Positions 6,902 through 16,560 of a stretch of 62,485 nt of DNA are shown piece after piece. The notes beneath the pieces are model-generated. The model saw only the letters and a list, made by a program, of their open reading frames with translations. It ran no database searches and had not been told where the DNA came from. This DNA is from Blastocatellia bacterium (lineage in GTDB: Bacteria > Acidobacteriota > Blastocatellia > RBC074). A program made the position numbers and the translations under genes. Location of the stretch: assembly GCA_016789725.1 (NCBI GenBank), contig JAEUQN010000015.1, forward strand, positions 1 through 62,485, in the 5' to 3' direction. How positions within the stretch are numbered: position 1 is the first letter of the stretch; each line of letters starts with the position of its first letter.

Positions 6902-8410
6902 ATGACCGACTCAATTTCATTTCCTGAGTTTCAGCAAATTCGTGACATCCTGAAGATTCCGGTGGGCTTTGATCCTTCTGTTCAGAGAGAGGCCGAGGCT
7001 CTGGCCGACCGCGATTTGTCCTCTCTTCCGAATCAGCAGGAAATTCCTTTCATCACTATTGATCCACCGACGAGCCGCGATTTGGATCAGGCATTTTTTG
7101 CGACACGGCAGGGCGAAAAGTACGTGGTGAAATATGCGATTGCGGATGTAGGTTTTTTTGTCGAACGGGGCAGTGTGATTGAAGAGGAAGCGTGGCGACG
7201 CGGGTTGACGATGTACAGTCCCGATTTGAAGACCCCGCTTTACCCCGCCATCCTAAGCGAAGGAGCCGCCAGTTTGTTACCCCAGGTCGCGCGCCCGGCC
7301 ATCGTGTTTTCTTTTAGGCTCAACACTCGGGCGGAAGTGGAATCGTTCACTCTCGAACGCACCGTGATTCGCAGCTACGCCAAGCTGGCCTATCCTGATG
7401 TCAGTCTCCATTTGGACGCTGAGCGGGAAATTACCAATAGTGGCTCTCTGGCGGGTAATAGCTGGTCAGAGTCGTTGACGTTGCTGGAAGAAATCGGGCG
7501 CAAACGCGAACAGCTTGAAGCTGAACGCGGCGGGGTCAGTCTGCGCATTCCGGCGCAACAGGTCGAACGGTGGTCAACGGCATTGCACGGGTATCGTCTG
7601 GCGTTTGAAGAAGCGAGCGCAGTGGAAGGATGGAACGCGCAAATTTCATTGATGACTGGAATGGCAGCCGCACAGTTGATGATCGAACGCGGCGTTGGCC
7701 TTTTGCGCGCGTTAGAAGTGCCACGCCCGGAACGCGTCCAAATGCTCCGGCTCACCGCACATGCCTTGCAAATCTCATGGCCTGACGAAATGACTTATCC
7801 CGAATTTGTTCGCAGCCTTGATCCCAAACAGCCGCTACACGCGGTGATGTTGCATCAGGCGGCACGGGTTACAGGAGGCGCGCGCTACGTTGCTTTTGAG
7901 GGCGAGGGCCAGGCGTGGCATTCCGCGATTGCGGCTCCGTATGCGCATGTAACCGCGCCTCTTCGTCGCCTGGCAGATCGGTATGTGCTGGATTTGCTGG
8001 TTGAACTGACCAACGGTCATCGTCCCAGTCAGGAATTGATGGCGACGCTGTATCAACTCCCACCCGTCATGAGTGAGGCGGATCGTTTGTCGCGCCAGCT
8101 TGAAAGCGCCATCGTAGATTTTGCCGAAGCGCGATTGATGCAGGATCGTGCGGGTGAGATTTTTAATGCGATGGTGATTGGCTTGCGCCAGGAGGGCGTT
8201 GTCGTGCAGGTTACAGAGCCACCCCTGCGGACGCTGATTCCAATCACAGTTTGGCGGGCGCAGGGCGAAGAGGCAAAGCTAGCCAGCGATGGTGCAACGC
8301 TGATGGTTGGAGAACAGCGCCTGACCCTGGGGGAAACAGTATCGCTCAGGCTGGAGGCCGCAAATCCCAAAGCCCGCAGCCTGAGCTTTTCACTGGTCCA
8401 AGCTGCCTAG
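6902..8410 (+). CDS. RNB-domain 3'-5' exoribonuclease (RNase II/R type)
   Basis: This 502-residue protein is mostly a catalytic RNB domain. The acidic signature FITIDPPTSRDLDQAFF (about 49-65) supplies the Asp cluster that binds Mg. ISxM-like and HVTAPLRRLADRYV (about 350-365) are the conserved C-terminal RNB motifs. The long N-terminal cold-shock domains of RNase II/R are missing, and the C-terminal S1 domain is reduced to a short beta segment. It is therefore a compact version like those seen in cyanobacteria and acidobacteria. It likely degrades structured or small RNA in the cytosol. The stop codon overlaps that of the convergent gene. Confidence 0.9.
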   Translation: MTDSISFPEFQQIRDILKIPVGFDPSVQREAEALADRDLSSLPNQQEIPFITIDPPTSRDLDQAFFATRQGEKYVVKYAIADVGFFVERGSVIEEEAWRRGLTMYSPDLKTPLYPAILSEGAASLLPQVARPAIVFSFRLNTRAEVESFTLERTVIRSYAKLAYPDVSLHLDAEREITNSGSLAGNSWSESLTLLEEIGRKREQLEAERGGVSLRIPAQQVERWSTALHGYRLAFEEASAVEGWNAQISLMTGMAAAQLMIERGVGLLRALEVPRPERVQMLRLTAHALQISWPDEMTYPEFVRSLDPKQPLHAVMLHQAARVTGGARYVAFEGEGQAWHSAIAAPYAHVTAPLRRLADRYVLDLLVELTNGHRPSQELMATLYQLPPVMSEADRLSRQLESAIVDFAEARLMQDRAGEIFNAMVIGLRQEGVVVQVTEPPLRTLIPITVWRAQGEEAKLASDGATLMVGEQRLTLGETVSLRLEAANPKARSLSFSLVQAA

Positions 8411-10551
8411 CTCTTTTCGGCAGCTTTCATTGCGGGCAGATACATCCGCTCCGCATATTCCTTCACCATCCGTCGGGCGCTGAAGGCTGGTGCGCCGTAC
8501 TTGATGGCTTCTTTCATCACTTGCACCCAACCGCGCGGCACGCCATCAGAATCACGATCATAAAATAACGGCACGACTTCTTTTTCGAGCGTGGTGTAAA
8601 GCGATTCGGCATCGGCAGCATCGCGTTCTTCCTCGCTCAGGTCGGCCATCGGATCAGTCCCAATGACCCAGCCGTTGGTGCCATGATAGCCCTCGTACCA
8701 CCAACCGTCGCGCACGCTGAAATTCGGCGCACCGTTCAGCGCCGCTTTCATGCCGCTCGTTCCACTGGCTTCGAGTGGTGGACGCGGGTTGTTCATCCAC
8801 ACATCTACGCCGTGATACAAATGCTTGGCGACGAGGATGTCGTAATCTTCGACAAACGCAATGTGACCGCCCATGCCGTGATCTCGTGCGATTTCGTAGA
8901 TATTGTGAATCAAATTGCGACCGGGCGCATCGTCGGGATGGGCTTTGCCTGCGAAGACGATTTGGACCGGACGCCACGAATCTTGCAGAATTTTCTTGAG
9001 CCGATCAATTTCGCGGAAGGCTAAAAGCGCACGTTTGTAGGTCGCAAACCGGCGCGCAAAACCAATGGTCAGGGCTTCTGGGTCGAAGAGCGTTCCCGAC
9101 GCCAGTGCATGTGTTGCGCCGGCCCCCTCAACCATCCATCTGCGGCGGGCGCGTTCGCGGATAAAGCTCATCAGTTTGGCGCGCAAGCGTTGATGTAAAC
9201 TCCACAATTCTTCATCCGGGATTTCGTGAATGCGTTCCCAAAATTTCGGGTCGTCGTGATGCCGTAGCCAATCCTGACCAAGGTATTTTGAATACAATTT
9301 GCTCAGCTCTGGTGCGAGCCAGGTCGGAACATGGACCCCGTTGGTGACGGAAGTGATGGGGACTTCATTTTCCGGTTTTTCCGGCCACATCGGTTGCCAC
9401 ATTTTGCGCGAGACCGCACCGTTCAGTGCGCTGACACCGTTGTACTGTCCAGTCAAACGAAGCGCGAGAGCGGTCATGTTGAAATTCGTGCCGCCTCCAA
9501 AATGATCGTTGTAAGCACCGAGCGAAAGGAAGTGTTCGCGGGTAATGCCCAGTTGATCCCAGTACCCGATGAAATGCTTCTCTATTAGGCTGAAGTGGAA
9601 CGTGTCGTGACCCGCTGGAACAGGCGTGTGCGTGGTGAAAATACTGGTTGCGCGGACTTGCTCAATGGCTTGTTCAAAGGATTCCCCCGTCGCCACAAAC
9701 TCGCGGATGCGCTCTAACAAAAGAAACGCCGCGTGTCCTTCATTCGCGTGGTACACCGCCGGATTCAAATTCAGGGCGCGTAACATGCGCACGCCACCAA
9801 TGCCAAGCAGCATTTCCTGTAGCAGTCGTGTTTCCCGATTGCCGCCGTAAAGCCGGGCTGAAAGCTCACGATCCCACGGCTGATTTTCTTCGACATCGGC
9901 GTTCATTAAGACCAGTGAGCCTGATCCTAAGCGCACGCGCCAAACCGCCACATAAATATCGCGTCCGCCGAGATGAAATTTGATCGGCCCGCTGGTGTCT
10001 TTCGTGAAGACCTGTTCCAACGGTGCAGTCGAATAATCCAGTTGTAGATAATGTGCTTCCTGTTGCCCGGCAGCAGAAATCTTTTGTTGAAAATAGCCTT
10101 CGGGATACACAAAGCCAATGCCCACAAATGGCAGGCCAAGGTCGCTGGCCTCTTTGCTGTGATCGCCGGCCAGAATGCCCAAACCGCCCGAATAGATGGG
10201 CAATGAATTATGAACGCCGAATTCAGCGGAGAAGTACGCAATGGTGCGATCTTTCAGATGCGGGTAGGTTTCGGGGAACCAATCGCCCTGACTGGATAAT
10301 TCCCGCTCAAAAGACAGTAAGACTCCATCGTAACGACGCAAGAACGCCGGATCGGCGGCAGCCGCCTCCAGCCGGGCCGGAGAAATTTGCCGTAACAGCT
10401 TGACCGGGTTGTTTTGTGTTAACGACCAAAGTGTTTTGTCGAGATATTGAAATAACGCGCTGGCATCAGGATTCCAACTCCACCAAACGTTGTAAGCGAG
10501 TTCGCCCAACCGCCCAATGCGCGCAGGCAAATTAAAATTTTGATAACTCAT
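8407..10551 (-). CDS. glgP: alpha-glucan phosphorylase (GlgP, DUF3417-type)
   Basis: This 714-residue glycogen/maltodextrin phosphorylase releases glucose-1-phosphate using PLP. The N-terminal DUF3417 segment (about 12-110, ELAYNVWWSWNPDASALF) marks the short alpha-glucan phosphorylase subfamily. FSAEFGVHNSLPIYSGGLGILAGDH, NEGHAAFLLLERIR and FTTHTPVPAGHD are conserved. The PLP lysine lies in EASGTSGMKAALNG (about 600-613). It is shorter than classical GlgP (about 800 residues), as usual for this subfamily. It is transcribed convergently with the ribonuclease; no other glycogen gene is in the window. Confidence 0.95.
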   Translation of the reverse strand: MSYQNFNLPARIGRLGELAYNVWWSWNPDASALFQYLDKTLWSLTQNNPVKLLRQISPARLEAAAADPAFLRRYDGVLLSFERELSSQGDWFPETYPHLKDRTIAYFSAEFGVHNSLPIYSGGLGILAGDHSKEASDLGLPFVGIGFVYPEGYFQQKISAAGQQEAHYLQLDYSTAPLEQVFTKDTSGPIKFHLGGRDIYVAVWRVRLGSGSLVLMNADVEENQPWDRELSARLYGGNRETRLLQEMLLGIGGVRMLRALNLNPAVYHANEGHAAFLLLERIREFVATGESFEQAIEQVRATSIFTTHTPVPAGHDTFHFSLIEKHFIGYWDQLGITREHFLSLGAYNDHFGGGTNFNMTALALRLTGQYNGVSALNGAVSRKMWQPMWPEKPENEVPITSVTNGVHVPTWLAPELSKLYSKYLGQDWLRHHDDPKFWERIHEIPDEELWSLHQRLRAKLMSFIRERARRRWMVEGAGATHALASGTLFDPEALTIGFARRFATYKRALLAFREIDRLKKILQDSWRPVQIVFAGKAHPDDAPGRNLIHNIYEIARDHGMGGHIAFVEDYDILVAKHLYHGVDVWMNNPRPPLEASGTSGMKAALNGAPNFSVRDGWWYEGYHGTNGWVIGTDPMADLSEEERDAADAESLYTTLEKEVVPLFYDRDSDGVPRGWVQVMKEAIKYGAPAFSARRMVKEYAERMYLPAMKAAEKS

Positions 10552-10795
10552 AATTGGTTTCGTCTTTCCAGGATTTCGCAGAAATACGCGGGTACAAGTT
10601 GATGGGTGCAGTCAATCGTTCGTCAATAAGTCGGAGAATGTACCGAACACCTCCGCAACCGTCAACCTTTTCCTTGCCAAGCTAAAATCTCTACCAGCAA
10701 TTGCATCTTTGTTGTAAACTCCCGCCTTCAAGAATTACGACGGACTGTAGTACACCTTAACGCAGAAACTTACGCGGCCCCCAATATGAGAGCAG

Positions 10796-12535
10796 ATGTC
10801 CATGATTTCGAGCTTCAACCCAACAGGCGTCCTCACTGAAACTCCGTTTGTTGAGCTGGCCGGTGCAATTCATCAGCAGCGGCTCACGGGGAGTTTACAT
10901 CTTATTGACAGCAGAGCCGCGCAGCAGGCAGAGCGGGTCGTCTATTTTTCGCACGGCGAAGTTTATGCGGCGGCCAGCAATCTTCCGATGGATTCGGCCT
11001 TGTCGCTTTTGATCCGGGCAGGGCGCTTGACGCAGGAACTAGCGATTCGCATTCAGCATGAAGTTTCTGCCGGACGTTCCTTCAGCGAGTTATTAGTGAC
11101 GTATGGCTGTGTAACCCGCGACGAGCTAAATCATTTGCGAATTGAACACGTCAAATCAATTTTTAATTCCCTGTGTGAATGGTTAAGTGGCACGTACCGA
11201 TTTACGGAAGGAAGCCAGATTGCGGGCGGGCGGCTGGGGATCAGCACCAAATCTTTGTTGGTGGAAGGCGCATTGGTTTCTTCTGTTCCTCTTCGTTTCA
11301 GGCAACAAATTACCGATCCTCGCACTTGGGTTTCAGCCGATCAAGTAACCGCTCCTGATTTGGCCTTGCAACCATTCGCTTATTTTTTAATGAGCTGTCT
11401 GGGGCAATCTCGCAATCTTGTGGTCTTAACTGAAAGTGGCAGGATGGATGAAACCGACCTGGATGTGTGGCAACAACTTTACGGATTGTCATGTGCAGGG
11501 CTGGTTGAATTCACGACGGCTCTAAGCCCGGCGGAAAATCCATTGTTGACCAGTGCGTCAACGCGGGAGGCGTTGACTCCTAAAGCCAACGTCCAACAGC
11601 CCGCTGAAACGGGGGTTTGTACGGCACTCGCATTTCCGTTGCAGGAAGACCCGGAGACGGCCAAGCGGCGGCGATTGGAAGCTATCAAGCGCGACATCAA
11701 ACATATTCGTCAGGCGCTTTCGTCAGCCAACGATGATTATGCGGTGCTTGGTTTGCAGGCCGGAGTGACGCCGACAGATGTCAAGCACGCCTATCGCAAA
11801 CTGGTCAATCACTATCATCCTGATCGGCATCATCCCTATTGTGACCCGATCACCCTGGCAACGTTGAGCGATGTTTTGATGGCGATTCGGGCATCATACG
11901 AAACCGCCATTGAACATGCCTTGCTGGCCGAAATTATCAACAGTAATTCGCGGCGCTACAAAGCGGTGCGAGACGCCGGGCGTGAACCCGCCTCAGTAGT
12001 TTTTGAATATTCATCGTCGTCTTCATCCACCAACCAACGACAGGTCGAGCGATTGACCGCCGAAGCCATGCGGAGCCGGAATACATCGTTGGCTGAGGTC
12101 AAGCATCGCAAAGCCTTGGCGCACCAAACGAGCGGGGAATATGATGCTGCCATCGGATTGCTCACCGATGCAGTAACGCTGGCCCCGGATTGCGCCCGCT
12201 ATCACGGTGATCTGGCAGCCCTGTTGGAAAAGGTTCCCATGCGACGCGAACAGGCAGAACACCATTTATTGCGCGCGACGGAGTTGGAACCAAGCAATCT
12301 GTTTTATCATTTGCAACTGGGCAGCTTTTATCGCGCCGTTGGGTTACTTTCGCGCGCCGAGCAACAATTTGTACTGGCGCTGAAGCTTGACCCGGTAGAT
12401 CGCGCGGCGGCTTCCGCGTTGGAAGAAGTCGTGAGTCTCAGAAAAGCACAGACCGTAAATTCGCAGTATGGACGCAAGCAGGCTTCCAAGGGACAAGGAT
12501 TCTGGGCAAGGATTTTCAATCGAAACGTCCACTAA
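10796..12535 (+). CDS. DUF4388-DnaJ-TPR protein
   Basis: This 579-residue cytosolic protein has three parts. Residues 1-135 form a DUF4388 (PATAN-like) domain with TGSLHLID and VYFSHGEVYAAAS, typical of myxobacterial and acidobacterial signalling proteins. Residues about 315-385 form a J domain (DYAVLGLQAGVTPTDVKHAYRKL) with an intact HPD motif (YHPDRHHP), so stimulation of a DnaK is plausible. Residues about 425-550 are TPR-like helices. A Ser-rich linker lies near 400. The ATG is preceded only by a weak GAGAGCAG. It is followed closely by an HD-GYP gene. The partner and signal are unknown. Confidence 0.88.
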   Translation: MSMISSFNPTGVLTETPFVELAGAIHQQRLTGSLHLIDSRAAQQAERVVYFSHGEVYAAASNLPMDSALSLLIRAGRLTQELAIRIQHEVSAGRSFSELLVTYGCVTRDELNHLRIEHVKSIFNSLCEWLSGTYRFTEGSQIAGGRLGISTKSLLVEGALVSSVPLRFRQQITDPRTWVSADQVTAPDLALQPFAYFLMSCLGQSRNLVVLTESGRMDETDLDVWQQLYGLSCAGLVEFTTALSPAENPLLTSASTREALTPKANVQQPAETGVCTALAFPLQEDPETAKRRRLEAIKRDIKHIRQALSSANDDYAVLGLQAGVTPTDVKHAYRKLVNHYHPDRHHPYCDPITLATLSDVLMAIRASYETAIEHALLAEIINSNSRRYKAVRDAGREPASVVFEYSSSSSSTNQRQVERLTAEAMRSRNTSLAEVKHRKALAHQTSGEYDAAIGLLTDAVTLAPDCARYHGDLAALLEKVPMRREQAEHHLLRATELEPSNLFYHLQLGSFYRAVGLLSRAEQQFVLALKLDPVDRAAASALEEVVSLRKAQTVNSQYGRKQASKGQGFWARIFNRNVH

Positions 12536-12584
12536 TGACCTTGTTCAGAAGATACCGACAATTGATTGAGGAGAACCAAGGTTC

Positions 12585-13193
12585 ATGCAAAGTCAGCGAA
12601 TCATTACCGCTGAGGTAAACGCCGAGCAAATTGCTCGTCAGGTGGTCGAAGCACAATTGACGGAACTCGCAGCCGAAATAGATCAAGTTGAAGTCTATTC
12701 CACCCCGCACGGCGCTTTCCTAGCACGGATGGCAGAGGCGCTGGGCGCGCATTTTGGCCTCCGCGATGCCGATCTCCAGGCCTTGAAACAGGCCGCGCTG
12801 ACCCACGATTTAGGCGAGCGCGTGATGAAACGTGAATACTTTTCGCGGCGCGGTGAATTGACCTGGGACGAACGCTTTGATTTATGGCGGCATCCGATTT
12901 TAGGCGAACAGGCTGCCGCGCAGCGCGAATTGCCGCGACAGGCACAACTCTTGATTCGTTGGCATCACGAATGGTGGAATGGGCGTGGCTATCCTGACAA
13001 TTTATCGGGCGAAGCGATTCCGCTCGGCGCACGAATTTTGCGTGTGGTTGACACCTACAGCGCTTTGATTTCGGATCGTCCGTACCGCGAGCCGTTTGAC
13101 GAATCCGTAGCCAAGCAAATGATGGCTGATCAGGCCGGAATTGAATTCGACCCACGAGTTGTCAAAGCGTTTCTCGAACTCGCCGCGAAATAA
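12585..13193 (+). CDS. HD-GYP-like phosphohydrolase
   Basis: This 202-residue protein is a stand-alone HD-GYP-type domain. It has the metal-binding HD in [10 protein letters not shown], the conserved second histidine segment [30 protein letters not shown] (the GYP signature) and [20 protein letters not shown]. Such domains hydrolyse cyclic di-GMP or related nucleotides. There is no receiver or sensor domain, only about 40 N-terminal helical residues. It follows the DUF4388-DnaJ gene by 49 bases and precedes an unusual methyltransferase-like gene. Activity on c-di-GMP is family knowledge, not shown here. Confidence 0.9.
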   Translation: MQSQRIITAEVNAEQIARQVVEAQLTELAAEIDQVEVYSTPHGAFLARMAEALGAHFGLRDADLQALKQAALTHDLGERVMKREYFSRRGELTWDERFDLWRHPILGEQAAAQRELPRQAQLLIRWHHEWWNGRGYPDNLSGEAIPLGARILRVVDTYSALISDRPYREPFDESVAKQMMADQAGIEFDPRVVKAFLELAAK

Positions 13194-13220
13194 TGAACTC
13201 CCAACCGTAACAGCATTCCT

Positions 13221-14132
13221 ATGAAAAATCGCCGCTGGCTTGGCTACGAGCTAAGCGTCTTACGCCGCATCAAATTCAACTCCATTGCGATTCCTTTTTC
13301 CGGTCAACCCGATCTGGATTGGTATCTGAAGTTTTGGGGCAAGCAAATTTTCAGCAACGACCTATGCCAGTGGTCGTGGTGGACGTCACGCGCGCTGGTT
13401 GAAAATCAACAGGAAGTATTAAGCGAAGAAGAAATCACACAGATTTTGCACAACGCTTACGTCCCGCGTCGTCGCCTCAACAATCCGGCGCTCAGTCAAA
13501 CGATGAGTGAAATGGATGCGTGGTGGTTTGATAACGTGTGGCTCAATATTCAGCAAATCGAAAACCCGCATCAACGCGCATTGGCGTATTATCACGCGCT
13601 CGGCGTGGGCGATTATGTCCATTCGTTTACACCCGAAACCGTTGAGATGCGACGCCCGCTGTCAGAGGTATTTGAAGACCTGTGGCGGCAACAACGCAAA
13701 GTTCAAAATAACGAAAAAGACAATCATTGCTCCAATCTCGAAGCCACAGAGTTCATTAGTTCCGCTCGCACGGATTTGATGTTCGCGCATTTTCCCCGCC
13801 CGGAAGGCGTGATGGCGCAGGCTCATTCGGTGATTGGCTGGCGTGAAACCTGGATTCGTGGCTCGGCAAGCGGTTTTGCTGAACTGCTGGCGAATATCAA
13901 TGGATTGGGTGATTACATCGCCTCCAAAGGGCGTTATCTGGATCTGATTGGCAAGTTCCTCGAAAACGCCAAGCATATTCCGAAATGGGCTATCGCACAC
14001 CCCGAAGACGGCTTCGTGACTGCCGCTGAAATGGGCGAATTAATCAAGACCTTTCGGCCCGTCGAAGTCACCTATGCGAAAGATTTTTCCGAGATTAGCG
14101 GTGGCCTGAACACTTACATCATCGTGGCTTGA
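13221..14132 (+). CDS. degenerate D12-class (Dam-like) DNA methyltransferase homologue
   Basis: This 303-residue protein is of uncertain function. The order of motifs follows D12-class adenine methyltransferases: an N-terminal lysine/arginine-rich start, [19 protein letters not shown] in place of the AdoMet loop EPFxGxGxV, then [10 protein letters not shown] and VEN as in ND/D motifs. At the end, [19 protein letters not shown] and [19 protein letters not shown] resemble the usual C-terminal strands. The catalytic DPPY is not found; AHFPRPEG occupies its expected place. Either the enzyme is inactive or it acts differently. It lies between HD-GYP and histidine kinase genes. The assignment is by eye and tentative. 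Confidence 0.5.
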   Translation: MKNRRWLGYELSVLRRIKFNSIAIPFSGQPDLDWYLKFWGKQIFSNDLCQWSWWTSRALVENQQEVLSEEEITQILHNAYVPRRRLNNPALSQTMSEMDAWWFDNVWLNIQQIENPHQRALAYYHALGVGDYVHSFTPETVEMRRPLSEVFEDLWRQQRKVQNNEKDNHCSNLEATEFISSARTDLMFAHFPRPEGVMAQAHSVIGWRETWIRGSASGFAELLANINGLGDYIASKGRYLDLIGKFLENAKHIPKWAIAHPEDGFVTAAEMGELIKTFRPVEVTYAKDFSEISGGLNTYIIVA

Positions 14133-14136
14133 AGGA

Positions 14137-14209
14137 GGATGTCGGAGATCGGATTTAGAAAACAGGAAAATGACTTCATTCCCTAAATCCCAAATCCTAA
14201 ATCCTAAAT
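14137..14209. repeat. paired inverted heptamer arrays before the histidine kinase
   Basis: The left array at 14137-14171 reads in sevens: GGATGTC, GGAGATC, GGATTTA, GAAAACA, GGAAAAT. The right array at 14182-14209 reads CCTAAAT, CCCAAAT, CCTAAAT, CCTAAAT. The left units are roughly the reverse complement of the right ones, so an imperfect hairpin is possible. The last unit contains the first two bases of the kinase ATG. Confidence 0.75.
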
Positions 14210-15056
14210 GGATTTGCTCGAAGAAAATCAGCGCCTGCGCGAAGAGCGTGATTTATTGCGCCGTCGGTTGGCAGAGTTAGAGGAAGGCTTCGCGCGCAGC
14301 AACAGGGAAGTCTTCGAGATGAACGAGGCCCTGGTGCAGGTGAATTCGCGCCTCAGCGAACTGGATCGAATGAAAGACACTTTTCTTTCGATGATTACCC
14401 ACGAATTGCGCACGCCGATGACCGCGATGATTGGCCTTGCCGAAAATCTCGAAGCCGGTGTTTACGGCCCACTCAACGAACCCCAAACCGAAAATTTGCG
14501 CAAGATCATCGAAAGCGGCGGGCGGTTGCGCCAACTTGTCAACGATTTGCTCGACCTGTCCAAAATGGAGTCTGGGATGATGCGCTTGCAGCGCGAACCA
14601 CTTGACCCTCGCACGCTGGTCGAAGCCGTGATTTACCAACTGGAATCGTTGGCTGAGACAGGTGCGGTCAAACTCATCAACCGTGTCGGCTACAATTTGC
14701 CTGAAGTAGATTGCGACGGGCAGCGCGTCGAACAAGTCCTGACGAACCTCATCAGCAATGCGCTCAAATTCACGCCGCCGCAAGGCACCATCACGATTGC
14801 CGCATCCGTGCAGGAAGACTTTGTCGCCTTCACCGTGACGGACACAGGCTGTGGCATTCCGCCCGAATCACAGGCACATATCTTCGACAAGTTCATTCAG
14901 CTTCACCCGAATCGAGATGATCGCACCAAAGGCACAGGGCTGGGCTTAGCTATCGCACGGCATTTGGTCGAATTGCATGGCGGTACTGTGGGCGTCGAAA
15001 GCCAGGTTGGAGCGGGAAGTTGCTTTTCATTCAGCCTGCCGATTTTGCAACAATGA
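14208..15056 (+). CDS. soluble sensor histidine kinase
   Basis: This 282-residue cytosolic histidine kinase has no membrane span. Residues 1-55 are a heptad-rich coiled coil (LLEENQRLREERDLLRRRLAEL). The HisKA dimerisation domain holds the phospho-accepting His65 in SMITHELRTPMTAM. The HATPase domain has the N box (TNLISNALKF), G1 (DTGCGIP), F box and G2 (GTGLGLAI). No sensory domain is visible, so input may come through the coiled coil or a partner. No response regulator is adjacent. The start codon overlaps the heptamer array and lacks a ribosome binding site; no other Met precedes the coiled coil. Confidence 0.92.
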   Translation: MDLLEENQRLREERDLLRRRLAELEEGFARSNREVFEMNEALVQVNSRLSELDRMKDTFLSMITHELRTPMTAMIGLAENLEAGVYGPLNEPQTENLRKIIESGGRLRQLVNDLLDLSKMESGMMRLQREPLDPRTLVEAVIYQLESLAETGAVKLINRVGYNLPEVDCDGQRVEQVLTNLISNALKFTPPQGTITIAASVQEDFVAFTVTDTGCGIPPESQAHIFDKFIQLHPNRDDRTKGTGLGLAIARHLVELHGGTVGVESQVGAGSCFSFSLPILQQ

Positions 15057-15150
15057 ACTCCCACCGAAGTCCGTCATTTGCAAACTCTTTGCCCCGCTAT
15101 TATCATCCCGATTTAATTTCTGACCGTTTTTACCAGCAAAGGGAAATTCA

Positions 15151-16551
15151 ATGGCAGACAGTTTTGATGTCACAATCATTGGCGCGGGGCCGGGCGGCTA
15201 TACCGCAGCGATCCGCGCGGCGCAAGTTGGCCTGAAAACCGCGATCATCGAACGCGATTCCAGACTTGGTGGCACGTGCGGCTTGCGCGGTTGTATTCCG
15301 ACCAAAGAGTATTTGCACTCTGCCCATCTGGCCGACACGATGAAGCACGCAGCGGAATTCGGGATTGAAGTTTCGGACTTCAAGCTGAACTTCGAGAGCG
15401 TCTACCAGCGCAAAAATAAAATCGTAGATCAGCTTGCCAAAGGCGTGGCCTTCCTGATGAAGAAAAACAAAATCACTGTTTTCAACGGGCAAGGCAAGCT
15501 GGAAGGCAAAGGCAAAGTTTCCGTCACCGGGGCCGACGGTAAAGTCGAAATGATTGATACGAAAAACGTCATCATTGCGACCGGTTCTGCACCGCGTTTG
15601 TTGCCGGGGTTGGAAGCCAATGCGCCGCGTGTTGTGACCAGCGACGAATTATTGGAGCTGCGGCAAGTGCCGAAATCAATGGTCGTGTTAGGCGCGGGCG
15701 CAGTGGGCGTCGAATTTGCTTCCGTCTTTGCGCATTTTGGCAGCGAAGTCACAATCATCGAATTACTGCCGCGCATCGTGCCGATTGAAGACGAAGACGT
15801 TTCCAAAGAACTCACGCGCGTCTACAAAAAACGTAAGATCAATGTGCTGACCGACACGCGCTTCCAAGCCGCGAAAGTCAACGCCGACGATGTTGAAATC
15901 ACGTACACCGACAGCAAAGGCAAAGAAGGCAAAATCACTTGCGAAACTTTGCTGGTCGCTACCGGACGCCGCGCCGTCACCGATGGTTTGGGCGTGGAAA
16001 ACACGAAGATTGAAGTGGAGCGCGGCTACATCAAAGTAGATGAATTTATGCGCACCGCTGAGCCGAATATTTACGCGATTGGTGATGTGATTCCAACGCC
16101 GTGGCTTGCGCACGTTGCAGCGAAAGAAGGCTGCGTTGCCGCCGAGCATATCGCCGGCAAAAATCCGCGCCCGGTCAATTACAACCTCGTGCCGAATTGC
16201 ACCTACTGTCATCCCGAAATCGGCAGCGTCGGATTGACGGAAGCGAAAGCGAAAGAAAAAGGCTACGAAGTAAAGGTTGGTAAATTCCCGTTTACAGCGC
16301 TCGGCAAAGCGAAGATTTTGGGCGAAACTGATGGCTTTGTGAAAGTGGTGGCGGACGCCAAATACGATGAAATTCTGGGCGTTCACATCATTGGCCCACA
16401 CGCGACGGATTTGCTTGCAGAAGCCTGCGTGGCGCTGGGATTGGAAGCCACCGCCGAAGAACTCGGTCACATTATGCACGCGCATCCAACGTTGTCGGAG
16501 TCTTTGATGGAAGCCGCCGAAGACGTGCATAAGATGGCGATCAATATGTAA
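15151..16551 (+). CDS. lpdA: dihydrolipoyl dehydrogenase (E3)
   Basis: This 466-residue flavoprotein reoxidises dihydrolipoyl groups of 2-oxoacid dehydrogenase complexes with NAD. It has the FAD motif IGAGPGGYTAAIRAAQ (10-25), the NAD motif VLGAGAVGVEFASVFAHFG (about 172-190), and the C-terminal HAHPTLSESLMEA catalytic His-Glu pair. The redox disulphide motif is GGTCGLRGCIPTK: the Cys-x4-Cys spacing is kept but the usual CLNVGC is replaced. The start follows AAAGGGAAATTCA. The E2 gene is downstream across a heptamer array, so a joint role in a dehydrogenase complex is likely. Confidence 0.96.
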   Translation: MADSFDVTIIGAGPGGYTAAIRAAQVGLKTAIIERDSRLGGTCGLRGCIPTKEYLHSAHLADTMKHAAEFGIEVSDFKLNFESVYQRKNKIVDQLAKGVAFLMKKNKITVFNGQGKLEGKGKVSVTGADGKVEMIDTKNVIIATGSAPRLLPGLEANAPRVVTSDELLELRQVPKSMVVLGAGAVGVEFASVFAHFGSEVTIIELLPRIVPIEDEDVSKELTRVYKKRKINVLTDTRFQAAKVNADDVEITYTDSKGKEGKITCETLLVATGRRAVTDGLGVENTKIEVERGYIKVDEFMRTAEPNIYAIGDVIPTPWLAHVAAKEGCVAAEHIAGKNPRPVNYNLVPNCTYCHPEIGSVGLTEAKAKEKGYEVKVGKFPFTALGKAKILGETDGFVKVVADAKYDEILGVHIIGPHATDLLAEACVALGLEATAEELGHIMHAHPTLSESLMEAAEDVHKMAINM

Positions 16552-16560
16552 TAAAAAGTA

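Noticed and set aside
15763..16530. 255-codon frame opposite lpdA
   Set aside because: Shadow of the clear E3 reading frame; product without domain features.
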